Numbered from the stretch's first letter, positions 1 to 11,740 are shown. The stretch is 64,000 bases of DNA from Prorocentrum cordatum (GCA_963575745.1 CAUYUJ010019610.1:62001-126000), one strand, 5' to 3'. The notes: generated from the sequence alone by a model not told the origin. Numbers and translations: made by a program.

Positions 1-3000
1 GTTAAGCGCGGCTGGAGCCGGCGCTGCCTCTGCGTTGATGTAACTCCCGACGAGCTTGAAGGAATCGACCACACGTAGGGGGCGATCCGCCAGTGTGAGC
101 TGGGTAACGGCGGCGTGAAGCTCGTCGGTGAGCGCCCACCCTGCCACTTTACCAGGGTGAATGCGTTGACCTGAGAATCGATCAAACTTGGCGGTTTCGT
201 CAAGAGATTTCTGCAGCTCAGACGCGGTGTGGGTAGTGGAGTTGCTGTCGTCAACAAAGGTAGTGCTGAGTGATCGAGGAACGTATCGATGCTGCCTCTT
301 TGTCCACACGCACATGAGCAGCTTGATGTCGTCCAGGGACCACGAGCTTCCCTGGAGGTGACCGTTAGTCCTGGCCAAGTCCTTAGAGTACGCTCCGTTC
401 ATGCGGATGTAGCGTTTGTGGTGTCTGTAGAAATTTCGGCGGACAGTAACGATGTCTTGAGGGCACCCCGCGTGCAGCGCAAGGTTAAGACAGATGTCCG
501 TGATGAGGTAGTCGAAGCACTTCTGTCGGTCAAGGGCAGCTCCAGCTAAGGGGAGGAGTAAAGCCCTGGCGTGTTCGATGCGCAGGGCGAGAGAGGTGCT
601 GACATCCCCAATGGTGGCTTTGGGAACAGCGCCGAAGCTCGTGGCATGGGTCCATCCTTGCCGCCAGGTCGTGAGGCTACGGTAGGCTGGCGCTTCCCAC
701 GCGTACATCCAAACGGAAAGAACCGAGAGAAGTCGTTGGTCCGTCGGGAGTTCCCCTCGGCCTTTTCGGAGGCACGGGTTTGGCACGTGTAGGAGGGGCT
801 CGGGGATGGTGCCAGTGCGTTGCATAGCACGTAAGACGCTGGCGAAGAGGCGAAGGATGTCGTCGGGTAACTCCTTAGCCTCCTTAGTTGTCCAGCCGTC
901 GAGTCCCCCCGCGCGGCGCGGTGAACGGGTGCGAATGAAGTGGATGAGTTGGTCGTCGGTGAGGTGGAAAGGGGCTGCTGGTGATGGCGTAGGCAGCTCT
1001 TGTCGGTACTCGTCGTAGAAGTCCGCCCACGTCGGCATAGCTTCGGCGTCATGGCCCGCGCGAGCGCGGTACCTGCCCAAGATGGGCTCCCAGGTGTCGA
1101 CCATGAGCTTAAGCATGTCTTTGGTATTGGCAACAATGGCGTTGGCGGGGAGGGCGTCGGGAACCTGGGCAGGTGGTGGGTCACGAGTGTGGCCTTCGTC
1201 GTTGTCCGTGTCGAGCGAACTACCGTCGCTGGGGCTGAAGCCGCCGGCGTCGGTGTCGGCATCACTATCGTCCGTGCAAGCTTGGTCAGGGTTGAAGGCG
1301 GTGGTGTCGCAGTGGAGCTGTGCATCGTCGGGAGTGGTAGGCGTGCGGAGATACGCCGTGGGCGAGCAGTCGGCAGCCCGTGCGTATATGGCCGCCTTTC
1401 GCCCGCTTGGCTCGCGGACACCCTCAGCCCAAATCTTGATGCGTTCAGCTTTGGCTCGGTTTGCACGTCGCGCCAGCTCTGAGTCAAGGTTTTGGATCAG
1501 ACGGTCCAGGTGCTCTCCGCGTGGTGCTGGCACGTCGGGGGCCCAGGCCTCGGGAAAGGCCAGGAGGGCCGTGGGGCGCAGCTTGTGGCAGAGAAGGCGG
1601 GCCGCGGTCCACGTGCAGTCGATGCGCTGCGCCAGGTACGGCGGGATAGCACGGCAGTCGATATGATGGTGCTGTCCGATGAAGCGAAGCTCGCAAAGTT
1701 GCCGATGGAGCTTGCGAAGGCGGTTCATGTGAATCGTGGAAGCTCCGTAGGTGGGAAAGGCGCGGGGGACGGCGGGTCGCTCCTCGAACGTGGGTGTGAG
1801 CCCGTGCATGGTAGGGGCCTTCTTTTTTGGGTGGTCTGGCGGTGGAGGTGGCAGGTCGCGCAGCCGGGTGAGATGGTACTCATGGCTGGCCTCGTTTGCC
1901 AGGGCGAACATGCGTCCCACATCGTCGCGTGTGTCAGCCTGCTCCATGCGGTCATGGTATCGCCCTGCGATGAGGGTCCCTAAGGCCTGAAGTTCGTGTT
2001 CCTCATGAGCTCCGTCGTTAGGAGGGTAAGGCGTGGGGGCTAGAAGGCGTGGGGCCGTATGGTCGAGGCGGCTAAGGTCGAGAGTGACCTGCAGGCCAAC
2101 ATGGGACTTCGCTGGCAAGTCACGCAGATAGCAGAAGTCGGTGACAAGGGATCGCGCCGCTTGGTTGGCGATGATATAATCGATGCGCGAAGTGCGGGGG
2201 CACTTGGTGACGCGGTCCCAGTCAGGGATATTGCCATATGTGTGCATGGTGTGGTCTGGTGTGCCTTCAGCGACGTTAAACCATCCGTGCTGCATCATGT
2301 GCAGCAGGTGTGGATTGTCGTCGATGTTCGTGTTGGCGTCCATGCAAATGAAATACGGGGCTGAGCCGACCCTCGCGGCGGCGCAGTCAGCAAGCCGAAA
2401 CAAATCGGTGCTGTCCCCTCCAGCGACCCCGTAGAGGCTCGCAATGTAGATCCCAGCGGGCCCGTGGTTGTTTCGTCGCCGCCTGCGGCGGTGCTGGGTG
2501 CAGAGCGGGAGGAAGGCCTCGTGCCATCGTTTCTTGGCCTTGAGGGTGGCGATACAGGACGCAGTGTCGTCGACGGTGGAGTCGACGATGGCGTCCTTAG
2601 AGAGGATGGCGACCCCCCCCGAGGCGCCAGTGTTGCCCTCGACCGTGTGGTCCGTGCCACCGTGAGCAGCTTTGCGCTGGGCTCGCGCCAGATCCAGGTC
2701 AGGTCCCAGACTGGCCTGATATCCTCCGTGGTGTGGATTGGCGGCGTTGGTAGCGATGGCTTGCCTGGTAGGCTTGGCATGTCGGGTCTCCTGCAGTGCT
2801 ATGACTGCGGCGTTGTGGTCGACACCTAGAGCGGTGATGGTTGGCCAGTTCGCTGGGAGACTCGTGATGTTGAGGCTGACGAGGTGGATGGAGCGACCTG
2901 GCCCGTCTCCGTCGGTGGAGCTGGGGTTAGCACGCCCCGCACGGTGGAGGGCAGCCTGGCCCTCACCCAGGTAGAAGGCTTGGCCACAGTAGGAGCTCAT

Positions 3001-6000
3001 GGCGTCGCGGCAGATTGGCTTGGACGGGGCTGAAGCCGCCGTCAGGCCAGAAGTATAGGCAAGGCATGGTCGACACTGCGCCGGGGGGGGTTCATAAACA
3101 TCGGCAAAACTGCCTCGAAAAATCCTCCTCACTCCTGTACCGTGGGGGACGGGGGGAGGAGAGGTGAGACGGCAGCAGAGGGAGAGGGAGGCGACTCCTC
3201 GATCCGTCCTGCCGAGAACAAGAACAAAAGCAAACCAGCGGCGGCAGCTCGGCGCGGCAGCGGCGCAACGCGCGCGCATATACTGCGCACGCGACACCGC
3301 TGGTCCGTCCTGCGGCGGCGCGCCCGCCCCGTCAGTACCGTGATGAGCAGCATCAGCTGGAACAGCTCGAGCGGCGCGGTCGGTGGCCTGGCGCTGAGCC
3401 TCATCCATGCCCGCTGCCGTGAGGCACGCGTTGCGGACAGGGCTGACTCCACGCGGGGCCGCCGCTGCCGCGGCAGCGGCTGAGGTGGCGGGGGCGCCGC
3501 CATGGCTCTGAGGAGAAAGCGGTGAGCCGCCGCCGAAGCCCGCCGCGAGGTCCTTGACGCGGTACTTGTTCTTGAAGGGGTCGAAGGTCGGCGCCTCGTC
3601 GATGGGGGCGACAACGCGGGTGGGCGGTGGCAACTCCTGGTCCGTGGACGGCGTCGGCTCGAGGTCGACCTGGCCAGGTTCGATGGCGCTGGCACCGAAA
3701 CGTGGCACCACCTCGGGGGCTTGGCCATCAGCCTGAGTCTCGCGGGGCGGCGAGCTCGTGGAGCTCCCAGGGGCCTTGCGCGAGCTGTGGCGGCTGCAGG
3801 ACCGGCTGCGCGGGACGCGCCCGCCCGTGTGGCGGTCGCGTGGCGAGGTCGCCTGGGCGTTAGCGCGCGCAGAGTCCGCCCTGCTCGGGGAGCGGATCGG
3901 CGCTGCGCAGGGTGTTGGGCTGGGCTGGCGGGAGCCGCCTGTGCCGCCCGCCGCCGAGGCTGCAGCCTGGTCAGGGTCGACGGCGTCAGGCCGGGGGCTG
4001 ACGTGGTGGGCACTACCCTCGCTGTGCCGCGGGGAGGCGCTGTGGTGCGCCTGGGTGTACGTGAGGACGAGCGGGACGAGCGGCTGCCGCTCGCGCTCAG
4101 GGGGGCCAGGTTTTGCCTGGGCAGGGCGCAGCGCTGCGGCCACGTTTGGCGGGGGCGTGTGTTGGCGCGGTTGCCAGGCACGCACGTTCGCCTCGCGCCA
4201 TCCTTCAGGGCGCCCTGTCCTGCCTCGGCTTGGTGCAGCCCCCTGGGCTGAAGCCGCAGGGGTTACCACTGCGGGCTGGTAGCTGGCGGTGCTGTCATGG
4301 CGGCCTGGGCAATGGCCCCAGGCGCGCGTGGACCCTGGCACGGGCGAGGTGGCCCGTGGGGGGGCCTGCACGCGTGCACGCGGGTAGCCGATGACCGCTG
4401 GGTGCACCCTGACGTGGGGGGCGTGGCCATAGCTGGAGGCGGCTGCTCCTGCCGCCGCGGGCCTGGCGCCAATGGGGCCACGGTGGTGGGCGGCTCCCCC
4501 GCCGTACACCGCGCTGTCGCCTGTCGGGACGCGCGCGGGAGAGCGGTTGCGTGGCGTGCTCGGCTGACCTGCGTCGCGTTGGTCGCGCTGCTGGGTGCGC
4601 TGCTGGTGCTGTTGGTAGCGCTGCTGGTCGGCTCTCGAGAGCGGGCGGGTGTCGGGGAGGATGGTGGGCACGTCGGGCCGCCGCCAGCCCTGATAGACGT
4701 GCTCGAAGGCGTGGTCTGGGTAGGTCTCCCCGACGGGTGAGTAGCGCCGCACATGCTCCACGTAGTCAATGTTCTGCGGCTCGGGGAGCACCGTGATGTT
4801 CACAGCTCGCTGGTGCGCTGGTCCATAGAGACAGAAGCTACCACGGTTGCTGCGGTCGTGGTTCAGCTCGGCTTCGGTCGTGGCACGGCTCACCATGGCG
4901 TCGCAGAGGCGCATGTCGTAGTCGAGAGCTTGAGGCCCAGGGCCGCCCTCGGCATCCCAGTACAGTACCACATCTCGCCAGCGGGTGCGGGTAGTGTGGA
5001 TGCGCTCGGCGATAGACTCGCAGACGGTCCTGACTGTGACACGATCCCTATGCATGTTGGTGATGGCTAGGGAGTAAGGTCGGCGGACCGTTTTGTTGAA
5101 GATGAAGTCCTCCTTGAGGGCCTGGTGGGGGCCGAAGAGCACGTAGCCTTCCCTCCACAGCGGTTGGTCGGGAGACGGGTCTTCAGGCATCCCCGTTCCT
5201 GTGAACCCAGGTGGCCGCCTCGTGCCGTCGGGCAATCCCTGCTTGAGGACGCGACGCGGCCTCGGTGGTAGATACCATTGACCCTGGTAACCTGCTTGGC
5301 CTGGTTGTGGAGGCTCCCCCCCGGGGCCTGAAGGCGCTCGGGGGGGTTCCTTGAGGTCGTGCTGGGCTGGCGCGTTGCCGTATTGGCGGGCAAGGATGTG
5401 CGGAGGCATCCCTGTGGCACGGACGTCGAACAGGCTGTGCGGACGAGGCGGATGGGGGCACCTGCTGGAGAGGCAGCATGTGTCGGAGTCCCTGTTGTCG
5501 GTGCTGTACGCACACGTCCAGCTGTTGCAAGAGTAGTCCGTGGACCAGTCCATAAGTGCACGTAGTCCGCTGAGGGAGCAGTCTGGGCACGTTGGTTGGC
5601 CCGAGGTGCCGAGCTGCGTGTTGCGGCGGGCAGCACAGTACTGACAGCATTGGAATCGGCACTGTAGGCATGTCCAGCGTCCTGGTAGGGGCGGGAGCGC
5701 TTGCTCGTCGGTGCCTGCGTCGTCTGGGTGGGGTCGGGGTCGATCCCACAAGGGCCAGACGTCGGCGAACCAGGACTGGCCTGTAGTGCGGACCACCTCA
5801 GCGGGGAGGCGAGCGTCGTCAGCATGGCGCTCGATCCACTGGGGCCCCAGGTCCGCTGGGATCATGACCGTGCGCCAAGTGTCGTCCGCCTTGACGTGGA
5901 CTTGGGTCGGTGCCCAGAGCCTGGTAGTGGTATCGCCATGGTCGTGGTGGAGGATGACCCAGCCGTCGCGACCCGCAACCGCAGGGTCGATAACGCGGTG

Positions 6001-6787
6001 GCCCACGACGGTCGTCCCCCACGGTAAGTAGGCGCCGTCGTGGTGCTCGCCCGGGCCAAGCCAGACCTCGATGCCAGGGGCATTGACACGGGCCCGCACA
6101 TCGCGGACGTGGAAGGCGAGGACGTGGTAGGCGGTCGGCTCCTCTTCCGTCTCGATGTGCTCCCACGTCTCGATGTCGCTGTTGTCCGAGGTGGAGTTTC
6201 CGCCGCTCTGCCGTGACGAACGCGAGGCGGATCGCCGTGGGCGGGCATGGCCTCGGGCGAGGGCGGCGGCCGCGCTGATGAGGGACGGCGTACGGCGGTC
6301 GTCGGCTCCCGATGTCGTCGATGAGCGGTCTGGACTGTGTCCCAGGGCGGCACCTGACTGATAGGTGCGCGGTGGGCCAGACGCGGCCCCAGGGCTGGAG
6401 CCGCTGGGGCGCGGCTCTCGTGCGTCGGACTGCCCCCGCACGGGGACGGCTTGCAAGCCAGTGTACACCAGGTCGATCAGTGGCTGCGGGTCCAGCTGGA
6501 GCTTGCGAAGCGAGACGCGTGGACGGGGCTGGTTGGGGTCGGCCCTGGTGGCTGCTTCGGTGTCGTAGTGCTGTTTAGCCCATGCTCGCGCTGCCTCTGG
6601 CGAGTATAGTGCCTGCGGCGGTGGCCACGCTGCCGCGATGTCCAGCCTGCGCCAGGTGTTAGCTTCCTGGTCGCGGGCTTCAGCCGCCTCGCGGAGGTCT
6701 GGGTGATCGTAGCCGGCAATGTGGAGGGCGTGCGCACAGTCGCCCATGCCATAGGCTTGTGGTAGGGCACGGCACCTGGAGGCAGCT
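1..6787 (-). CDS. Retrotransposon polyprotein: Cys-rich domain, APE endonuclease, reverse transcriptase (copy A, open at window edge)
   Basis: In copy A the frame that contains the endonuclease and RT is the same one as the Cys-rich region further upstream, so about 2,260 codons form one frame that runs off the left edge. Visible motifs in sense order are a CLQC/CCQYC cysteine cluster (about 5640-5690), the endonuclease motifs QETR (about 2790), DANT (about 2335) and SRIDYI (about 2180), and RT motif C FVDD (about 250). The right limit is a one-base deletion near 6788 (CTTCG where copy B has CTTCCG), which separates it from the upstream part of the same polyprotein. It belongs to the non-LTR retrotransposon class, in which endonuclease and RT carry out target-primed reverse transcription. 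Copy A lacks the one-base deletion that breaks this frame at 34553 in copy B. Confidence 0.82.
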
Positions 6788-9700
6788 TCGTGGGGGCACA
6801 CCAGTCCATGCGGATGAGGAGGCCCAGGACCCGAGGGTAGATGAGGCGCGCTCCGTGGGCCTCCCCTTTCACGAAGTTGTGCCAGTTCTCACCGCGCGGC
6901 GGTTTGGTAGCCTCGCACATCCAGAGCGCGATGGGTCCCCACGCGAGGGTGTCGTCTTCGAGGCTGTAGGGCGGGTGAGGCGGCACTGCGTACCACGCGG
7001 CCAGCGACGGGTGCACACTCACGTACGTGCGGCCAACATTTGTGGCGGTTCGACCCTTCGCTTCACGGCGGGGGCCTGGCAGGAGGTGACCTCCGTTGAA
7101 AGCGAGACGAGCCGCAAGGTCGCCGCGGGTCCCGTGCCAGAAGACCGTGGGCGTGTCAGTGGTGGGTTGACGGAGGTCCCACGTGAGGTAGGGGAAGATC
7201 GTCTCGCCTGAGTTCCCGCCCGAGTCTTCCAGCACCCAAGTGAGTCGGTTCGGGGGCCTCTGCATGATGTCAGTCCACGGCGCCAACGCTTGGAGCGTTG
7301 GATCATGGGTGAATCGAGGATGGTCGTGGAGTCGCAGGGCGTCTTTGATGTCCTCTGTAGTCACGCCACTGTTACCAAGCGCAAAGCCGTTTTGGTACAG
7401 GGCGGTGAGGATGCTCGTCGGCGGCACGGGGACCGCTGGGTCGCGCTGGATGGTGTTGCGTAAGTTGCGCGTCGGTGGCCTGAGGGCTGGGTGGGGCGTA
7501 CCAGGGCCTGGAGGCGCCTGGGGCCTGGCGGGTGATGCGTAGCGTGCTCGCCGTCGTGGTGGTTGGGTGTCCATGTCGGAAGAGGAACCACGAGCATCTG
7601 CATGTCGGAAGATGGACCACGGGCTGTCGAGGGTGCGCTCACGTGTTTCCCTTGCCTCGGCGTCGCTGGCCTGGGCTGTGGCGTCTTCGTGAGTCGGTGG
7701 GTTACCATAAGCCGCGCCGCTTATGGGGCCGTCTCGCGGGGACGGGCTGGTCGATCGTGGTGTGACAGACGAGGCTCGCGATACCGCGGCAGTGACTTCG
7801 ACAATGGCGGCGGTGGTGGCGGTGGTGACATCGGCGACTGCGGCGGCAACTGCAGCAGCATAGTGTTCCTGTAGCAGCGGGTGTCGAAGTGAGTGCACGT
7901 GCTGGCTCTCGGGTTCGTCGGGATGCGTGCGCGGCATTGTGTATGTGGCCTCATCACGCGGCCTCCTGCTCGGTTGGCAACAGCGGAGGCACCACTGGGC
8001 CGTGGATGAGTCCAGGGCGCACGCACAGATGCGGGCTCCTACGTGTCCGACGGCTCCTTGAGCGAGAAGTTTGGCGCCGACCAGAAGAAGACCGCAAACC
8101 ACTCCGCCAGTGGCAATAGCTCCGAGTTTGCCACTGGCCCATTTCAGGGCACCCCCGAGGCCAGACCCGACTGCGCTGGCTCCGCCCGAGACGATATCTC
8201 TGAGTTTGGCACTGGTCCACTTGAGAATACCCCACAAGGCGGGCGTGACGTTGTATGCCGTTGTGCGTCGGGGCGTAGTGGACACAGATGGGCCTGGTGC
8301 CGCCGCTTCACGTCGTCGTCGCTGCCGGTAGCTGGGGTCTCGGCTCGGTGTCGGCAAGTACCCGTCGATCTGGTCCTTGTACGGCATGGCTACCACGATG
8401 GCATACGTGGCCACGAAGAGGCAGATGAGACAGCCGCAGCGTCGGGAGGCCGCTGCGCTGTGCGGGGCCTCGTAGGAGCCGCTGGCGTCAGGGCTCGCGT
8501 CGTCGATGGGGTCGTTGTCGATGCCAGCCTGCCAGTGGTCGACGGCGCTGGAGTTGGAGTCAGTCGCGTTAGCACGGCAGACAAGGGTGCGGGGCGTGGT
8601 TCTGCCACCTGAGGTCTGAAGACGTCCAGATCCAGCCAGTGCTGCAGCGGGGCTGAAGCCGCCACTGCGCGGGCTGGTTAGAGCTGGCGATGCAGTGGGA
8701 TGGCTTGGCTCGTCGGCGGCAGTGGCGCCTTCAGCGTCGTTGAGCTGTGCGCTGGGGTCGGCCTGGGCCGAGTTGTTGGGCGGACTGCTGTGCGACAGGG
8801 GGCGCCCTATGCAGGGTTCGCTGTCACGGTCACGCTGGGCCGTGTCACCTGGCGGTGCCGTGCCGTCGCGATCCTGGGTTTCCATGTCGTCCTGGCTATC
8901 GTCCGACGCGTGGAACGAGTCCAGGGATATGTTGCTGATATCGCTGGCCGCGATGTGCTGGAGCAGAAGCGGTTCGGCGTCGGCCGCGGGCTGGTCACAC
9001 GTGGCGTGCTGGGCGAGGGGGCCAGCTGGCGGTGGTAGGTTTAGCGGTTCCATCGGTGCCGCGGCGAGCTCCGCCTCGACAAGCGGCTGCATGTCTGGCG
9101 GGTGGTGCAGGATCGCATCCGCGAGGTACGCCAGGGCGTCTTGGTCAGGTGGAGGGGGGCCTCTTGGCAGCAAGGCGTGGGCCCGTGAGAGGTATGGCGG
9201 CAATGGTGCCGTGAAAGCCTCAGGGCCGACGAGCTGGGCACGAGCGCCCTGGTATTCCAGAAGGAGGCCAAAGTAGCGGGTGGGGTACTCGTGGCTGCCC
9301 TGGATACGAGTGAGGTTGCGGTTGGTGCGCTGTCTGTCGGGGCCCGCTCTGTGCCAGATATCCTCGCACATGTCGAACGCGGTGCGCTGGCGCAGGGCGT
9401 CGTTTTTCTCCTCGGAATCCTCCTGGAAAAAGTGGTCGTACTGTGGCAGATGGAGCGTCGCCAGGATGTACGGGACGCAGTCCTCGAGCCATGCCCAGAA
9501 CACGTCCTGATGGTCCTCACCTGGTGCCCACGCCGCGGCGCACGGTATGAGCCGTGCTCGGATCATCATCAGGTGCCAGAAAGCGGGGTCCTCCTCGGGT
9601 TCGCCCCTGGCGCACAGAGGGGTAGTGAGACCCGTGGGGCTAAAGCGGGGCACGACAGCGGGGCTGAAGCCGCCACTGCGTGCCTGGGCCTTGTCAGCGG

Positions 9701-10229
9701 CCCCGTCGAGGATGTGCTGCACGACGGTCGAGGACAAGCTGAGGACGGACTGCGGTGCATGTGTCGTAGTTGACGAGGGCGTGCTCGTAGGAGACATGCT
9801 GGTACTCGCCGTAGCCGTCGTAGTAGCCGTCGGAGTCCCAGGGGGGCAGCGCGTGGGGCAGGGCCCCTGGTGCTGCTCAAGCCAGGCGCTCGCGATGGCG
9901 CCCAGCGGTCCGGTGCCGCGCGGACCCGCGGCGGCGGTGCTGTTCACGATCGGGTCCAAAATGGCGCAGTGATCGTATTTGTAGATGCTGTCATCGTAAA
10001 GGTAGAAGAGCGTCCCACGTTCAGCGTGTCGCAGGAAAACCTCTCCTCCGTGCTGAGGCGCACCGCCTGAAGACGGGTGTGCTCCAGCTAGCGAGGGGAG
10101 GGCCAGGCTGCAGGCAAGGCGCCACATGATGGCGAGGCCTGGCGGGCGGCGCGAGCGATGAGCCGAAAGCTGCATGTCAGCACACGTCCTCAAATACCCC
10201 TGAATGCTCATGTACATTGCTACAATCAC
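6477..10229 (-). CDS. Retrotransposon polyprotein, N-terminal part: signal peptide, membrane segments, ADP-ribosyltransferase-like domain (copy A)
   Basis: The open frame has 1,250 codons. A more likely start is the ATG at 10127, residue 35, because MWRLACSLALPSLAGA is a good signal peptide. A hydrophobic segment (CLICLFVATYAIVVAM) lies near residues 596-615. It is followed by a polybasic RQRRRRE near 631 and a Gly/Ala-rich amphipathic then hydrophobic stretch near 665-760. An ART-like domain follows, with FWHGTRGD (His 1032) and GRTYVSVHP (Tyr 1069), spaced as in the H-Y pattern of PARP, ART and KptA folds. After about 6788 the frame is shifted by a one-base deletion, so the last hundred codons are out of frame. 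In copy B the same domain is complete here but broken at 36833. The function in a retrotransposon is unknown. Confidence 0.72.
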   Translation of the reverse strand: MIVAMYMSIQGYLRTCADMQLSAHRSRRPPGLAIMWRLACSLALPSLAGAHPSSGGAPQHGGEVFLRHAERGTLFYLYDDSIYKYDHCAILDPIVNSTAAAGPRGTGPLGAIASAWLEQHQGPCPTRCPPGTPTATTTATASTSMSPTSTPSSTTTHAPQSVLSLSSTVVQHILDGAADKAQARSGGFSPAVVPRFSPTGLTTPLCARGEPEEDPAFWHLMMIRARLIPCAAAWAPGEDHQDVFWAWLEDCVPYILATLHLPQYDHFFQEDSEEKNDALRQRTAFDMCEDIWHRAGPDRQRTNRNLTRIQGSHEYPTRYFGLLLEYQGARAQLVGPEAFTAPLPPYLSRAHALLPRGPPPPDQDALAYLADAILHHPPDMQPLVEAELAAAPMEPLNLPPPAGPLAQHATCDQPAADAEPLLLQHIAASDISNISLDSFHASDDSQDDMETQDRDGTAPPGDTAQRDRDSEPCIGRPLSHSSPPNNSAQADPSAQLNDAEGATAADEPSHPTASPALTSPRSGGFSPAAALAGSGRLQTSGGRTTPRTLVCRANATDSNSSAVDHWQAGIDNDPIDDASPDASGSYEAPHSAAASRRCGCLICLFVATYAIVVAMPYKDQIDGYLPTPSRDPSYRQRRRREAAAPGPSVSTTPRRTTAYNVTPALWGILKWTSAKLRDIVSGGASAVGSGLGGALKWASGKLGAIATGGVVCGLLLVGAKLLAQGAVGHVGARICACALDSSTAQWCLRCCQPSRRPRDEATYTMPRTHPDEPESQHVHSLRHPLLQEHYAAAVAAAVADVTTATTAAIVEVTAAVSRASSVTPRSTSPSPRDGPISGAAYGNPPTHEDATAQASDAEARETRERTLDSPWSIFRHADARGSSSDMDTQPPRRRARYASPARPQAPPGPGTPHPALRPPTRNLRNTIQRDPAVPVPPTSILTALYQNGFALGNSGVTTEDIKDALRLHDHPRFTHDPTLQALAPWTDIMQRPPNRLTWVLEDSGGNSGETIFPYLTWDLRQPTTDTPTVFWHGTRGDLAARLAFNGGHLLPGPRREAKGRTATNVGRTYVSVHPSLAAWYAVPPHPPYSLEDDTLAWGPIALWMCEATKPPRGENWHNFVKGEAHGARLIYPRVLGLLIRMDWCAPTKLPPGAVPYHKPMAWATVRTPSTLPATITQTSARRLKPATRKLTPGAGWTSRQRGHRRRHYTRQRQREHGLNSTTTPKQPPGPTPTSPVHASRFASSSWTRSH

Positions 10230-10388
10230 GCCCCCTGCAAGACTACGGGTGTCCCTACACCAGATAGCTTGCGCGTGCTGCTGCCAAAACAGACATGAGG
10301 TGACAAGAAAGAGATACGACGCGAAGAGGGGAGAGATGCCTCTGAAGGCGCTTCCTCGGAGGGCTGAGGCGGGCTCTCTGAGGCACCT

Positions 10389-11640
10389 TCAATAGGGTTC
10401 CTGGGTGGCCCGACCCTTGTCCTTGCCTTTGTCGGCCCCTGGGGGCCCCGTCCCTGGGGTGACCTGGCCTGGCTGGTCGATCCAACCGCAGGCAGCCACG
10501 GGTTCGGCGGCCGCTGCAGCTTCCTCCTTCTTAGTTTCCAGAGTGGCCACTTGTGGCAGGTGGATGGTGCCTCCCGTGAGGTGCCCGAGGAGGGTCTGGA
10601 TGTCGCCGCGCAGTGCAGCGGCGTCGGCGGCGTCTGTTGCTGGGTGACGACGGTGGCAAGCCCCCGTTCCAGCCCTGAAACGTGCTCCGTGAGTGTGGCC
10701 TGGGAGGAGAGAACGCCCGCAAGCTGCACCTGCATGTTATCCACCGTGTTGGCTAGCAGCTCGTGCTGCTGTTCCATGTGCTGGATGCGGGTCGTGGCAG
10801 CATCGGGCGGTTTAGAGGCCGATGCGAAGCGCTCGCCGAAGGTGTTGAGTTCGTGGGAGGCCACGCTGTATTCATCACCTGATGAGAGGATCTCGACGTC
10901 GTCGACGTCGCCTGGTACTTCGGCGGCTGTGGCAGCGTCGCCTTCGGTGTGGCCCCCACCTTCTGCCGCCGCCGTGCCAAGCCAGGAGTCATGGCCACCT
11001 GATCCTGGGGCGGCCATCGGTTCAGCGGCTCCGTCCGTGCCGTGCGGGGGTGCAGAGGAGCTGCGGCCTGGGGCGCAGGGTGACCTTGCGTGCGGCGTGG
11101 CGTCACGTTTCCCGCTGGAGGAGCGGTGGCGCTTGGCTGAAGGCTCCTCCTGGGGATCAGGAGCGGTGCGACGCCCTTGCCTTTGGGCGTGGCAGTCATG
11201 AGGTCGTGGAGGTAGGGGCTCTGGGCCGCTTTGGTGAGGAGTGTGCCGGTGGCGGGGCTAAAGCCGCCACCACCGGCTGGCGGCGTCACAGGCTCTGTGA
11301 TGGTGGTAGGCGTGACGATGGTAACGTTGTCCCGCTTCGGCGCCACCTCAGCCAGCGGGGCCTCGGTGATGCTCCACGGGATGGGGCACCCCGCGACCTG
11401 CACCGTATAGGTGAGTGGGGGCCGATGGGCGCGCACTAAGGCAAACTGGGCCGCAGTGGCTGGGTCCCAGGCGGTGTGGTAGACCTCACAGTCCCATTTA
11501 ACGGACGGGCCCGTGAGAGTCTTGGCGAGCTGGGTCAGCGTGGCGTGACGTGCCGCAATGCCAGTGATGCGGTAGCGCGTCTTGGCGAGGGTAGCCTCGC
11601 AGCCACGGATGCTGACAGCAGCAGCCTTGGCGACGTCGGA
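10389..11640 (-). pseudogene. Retrotransposon ORF2, broken copy A
   Basis: This is homologous to the 595-codon frame at 40302-42089 in copy B. The copy A version is interrupted by a 4-base deletion near 10630 (CGGCGGCGTC against CGGCGGTTGCCGTC) and by a one-base deletion near 11150. Its 5' part lies in the gap at 11641. The retained part includes the coiled-coil C-terminus with heptad-like segments such as TTRIQHMEQQHELLANTV. It is probably not translated whole. Confidence 0.7.
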
Positions 11641-11740
11641 NNNNNNNNNNNNNNNNNNNNNNNNNNNNNNNNNNNNNNNNNNNNNNNNNNNNNNNNNNNN
11701 NNNNNNNNNNNNNNNNNNNNNNNNNNNNNNNNNNNNNNNN
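11641..11740. other. Assembly gap (100 N)
   Basis: The run is exactly 100 N, usually a placeholder for unknown length. Left of it is ORF2 of retrotransposon copy A. Right of it is the sequence that in the C2 copy (15531 onward) directly follows a long CT tract and a G run. The unsequenced part therefore probably includes that low-complexity stretch. Confidence 0.97.

Larger units (their letters stand above)
1..11640 (-). mobile_element. Giant LINE-type retrotransposon, copy A (both ends missing)
   Basis: This stretch is near-identical, base for base, to 29888-41558, with an offset of 29887 that drifts through a few small indels. It therefore covers the reverse transcriptase, endonuclease, ART-like and ORF2 parts of the element described at 26855-43032. 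The RNase H end lies beyond the left edge of the window. ORF1 is missing because the right side ends in a run of N. Differences from copy B are sparse except around 8790-8990. The two copies lie in the same orientation about 18 kb apart. Recent transposition, segmental duplication or partly collapsed assembly could all explain this. Confidence 0.9.

Noticed and set aside
546-1487. 313-codon minus frame inside the RT region (also 30433-31374)
   Set aside because: Out of frame with the RT motifs; Ser/Thr/Pro-rich composition typical of a shadow frame.
3129-4181. 350-codon minus frame overlapping the retrotransposon polyprotein (also 33016-34068)
   Set aside because: Arg/Ser/Pro-rich shadow of the real frame, which continues into the endonuclease.
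6672-6692. GGCTTCAGCC on the plus strand, the hairpin core in the opposite orientation
   Set aside because: The flanks pair only weakly, the extra unpaired base does not fit, and it lies in an ordinary coding stretch (REAAEARDQE). Probably chance.
9632-9655. GGCTAAAGCG, one base off the hairpin core, next to hairpin 10 in copy A (39545-39568 in copy B)
   Set aside because: The arms pair only over GTG/CAC and the core has a mismatch. It may be a decayed member, but I do not count it.
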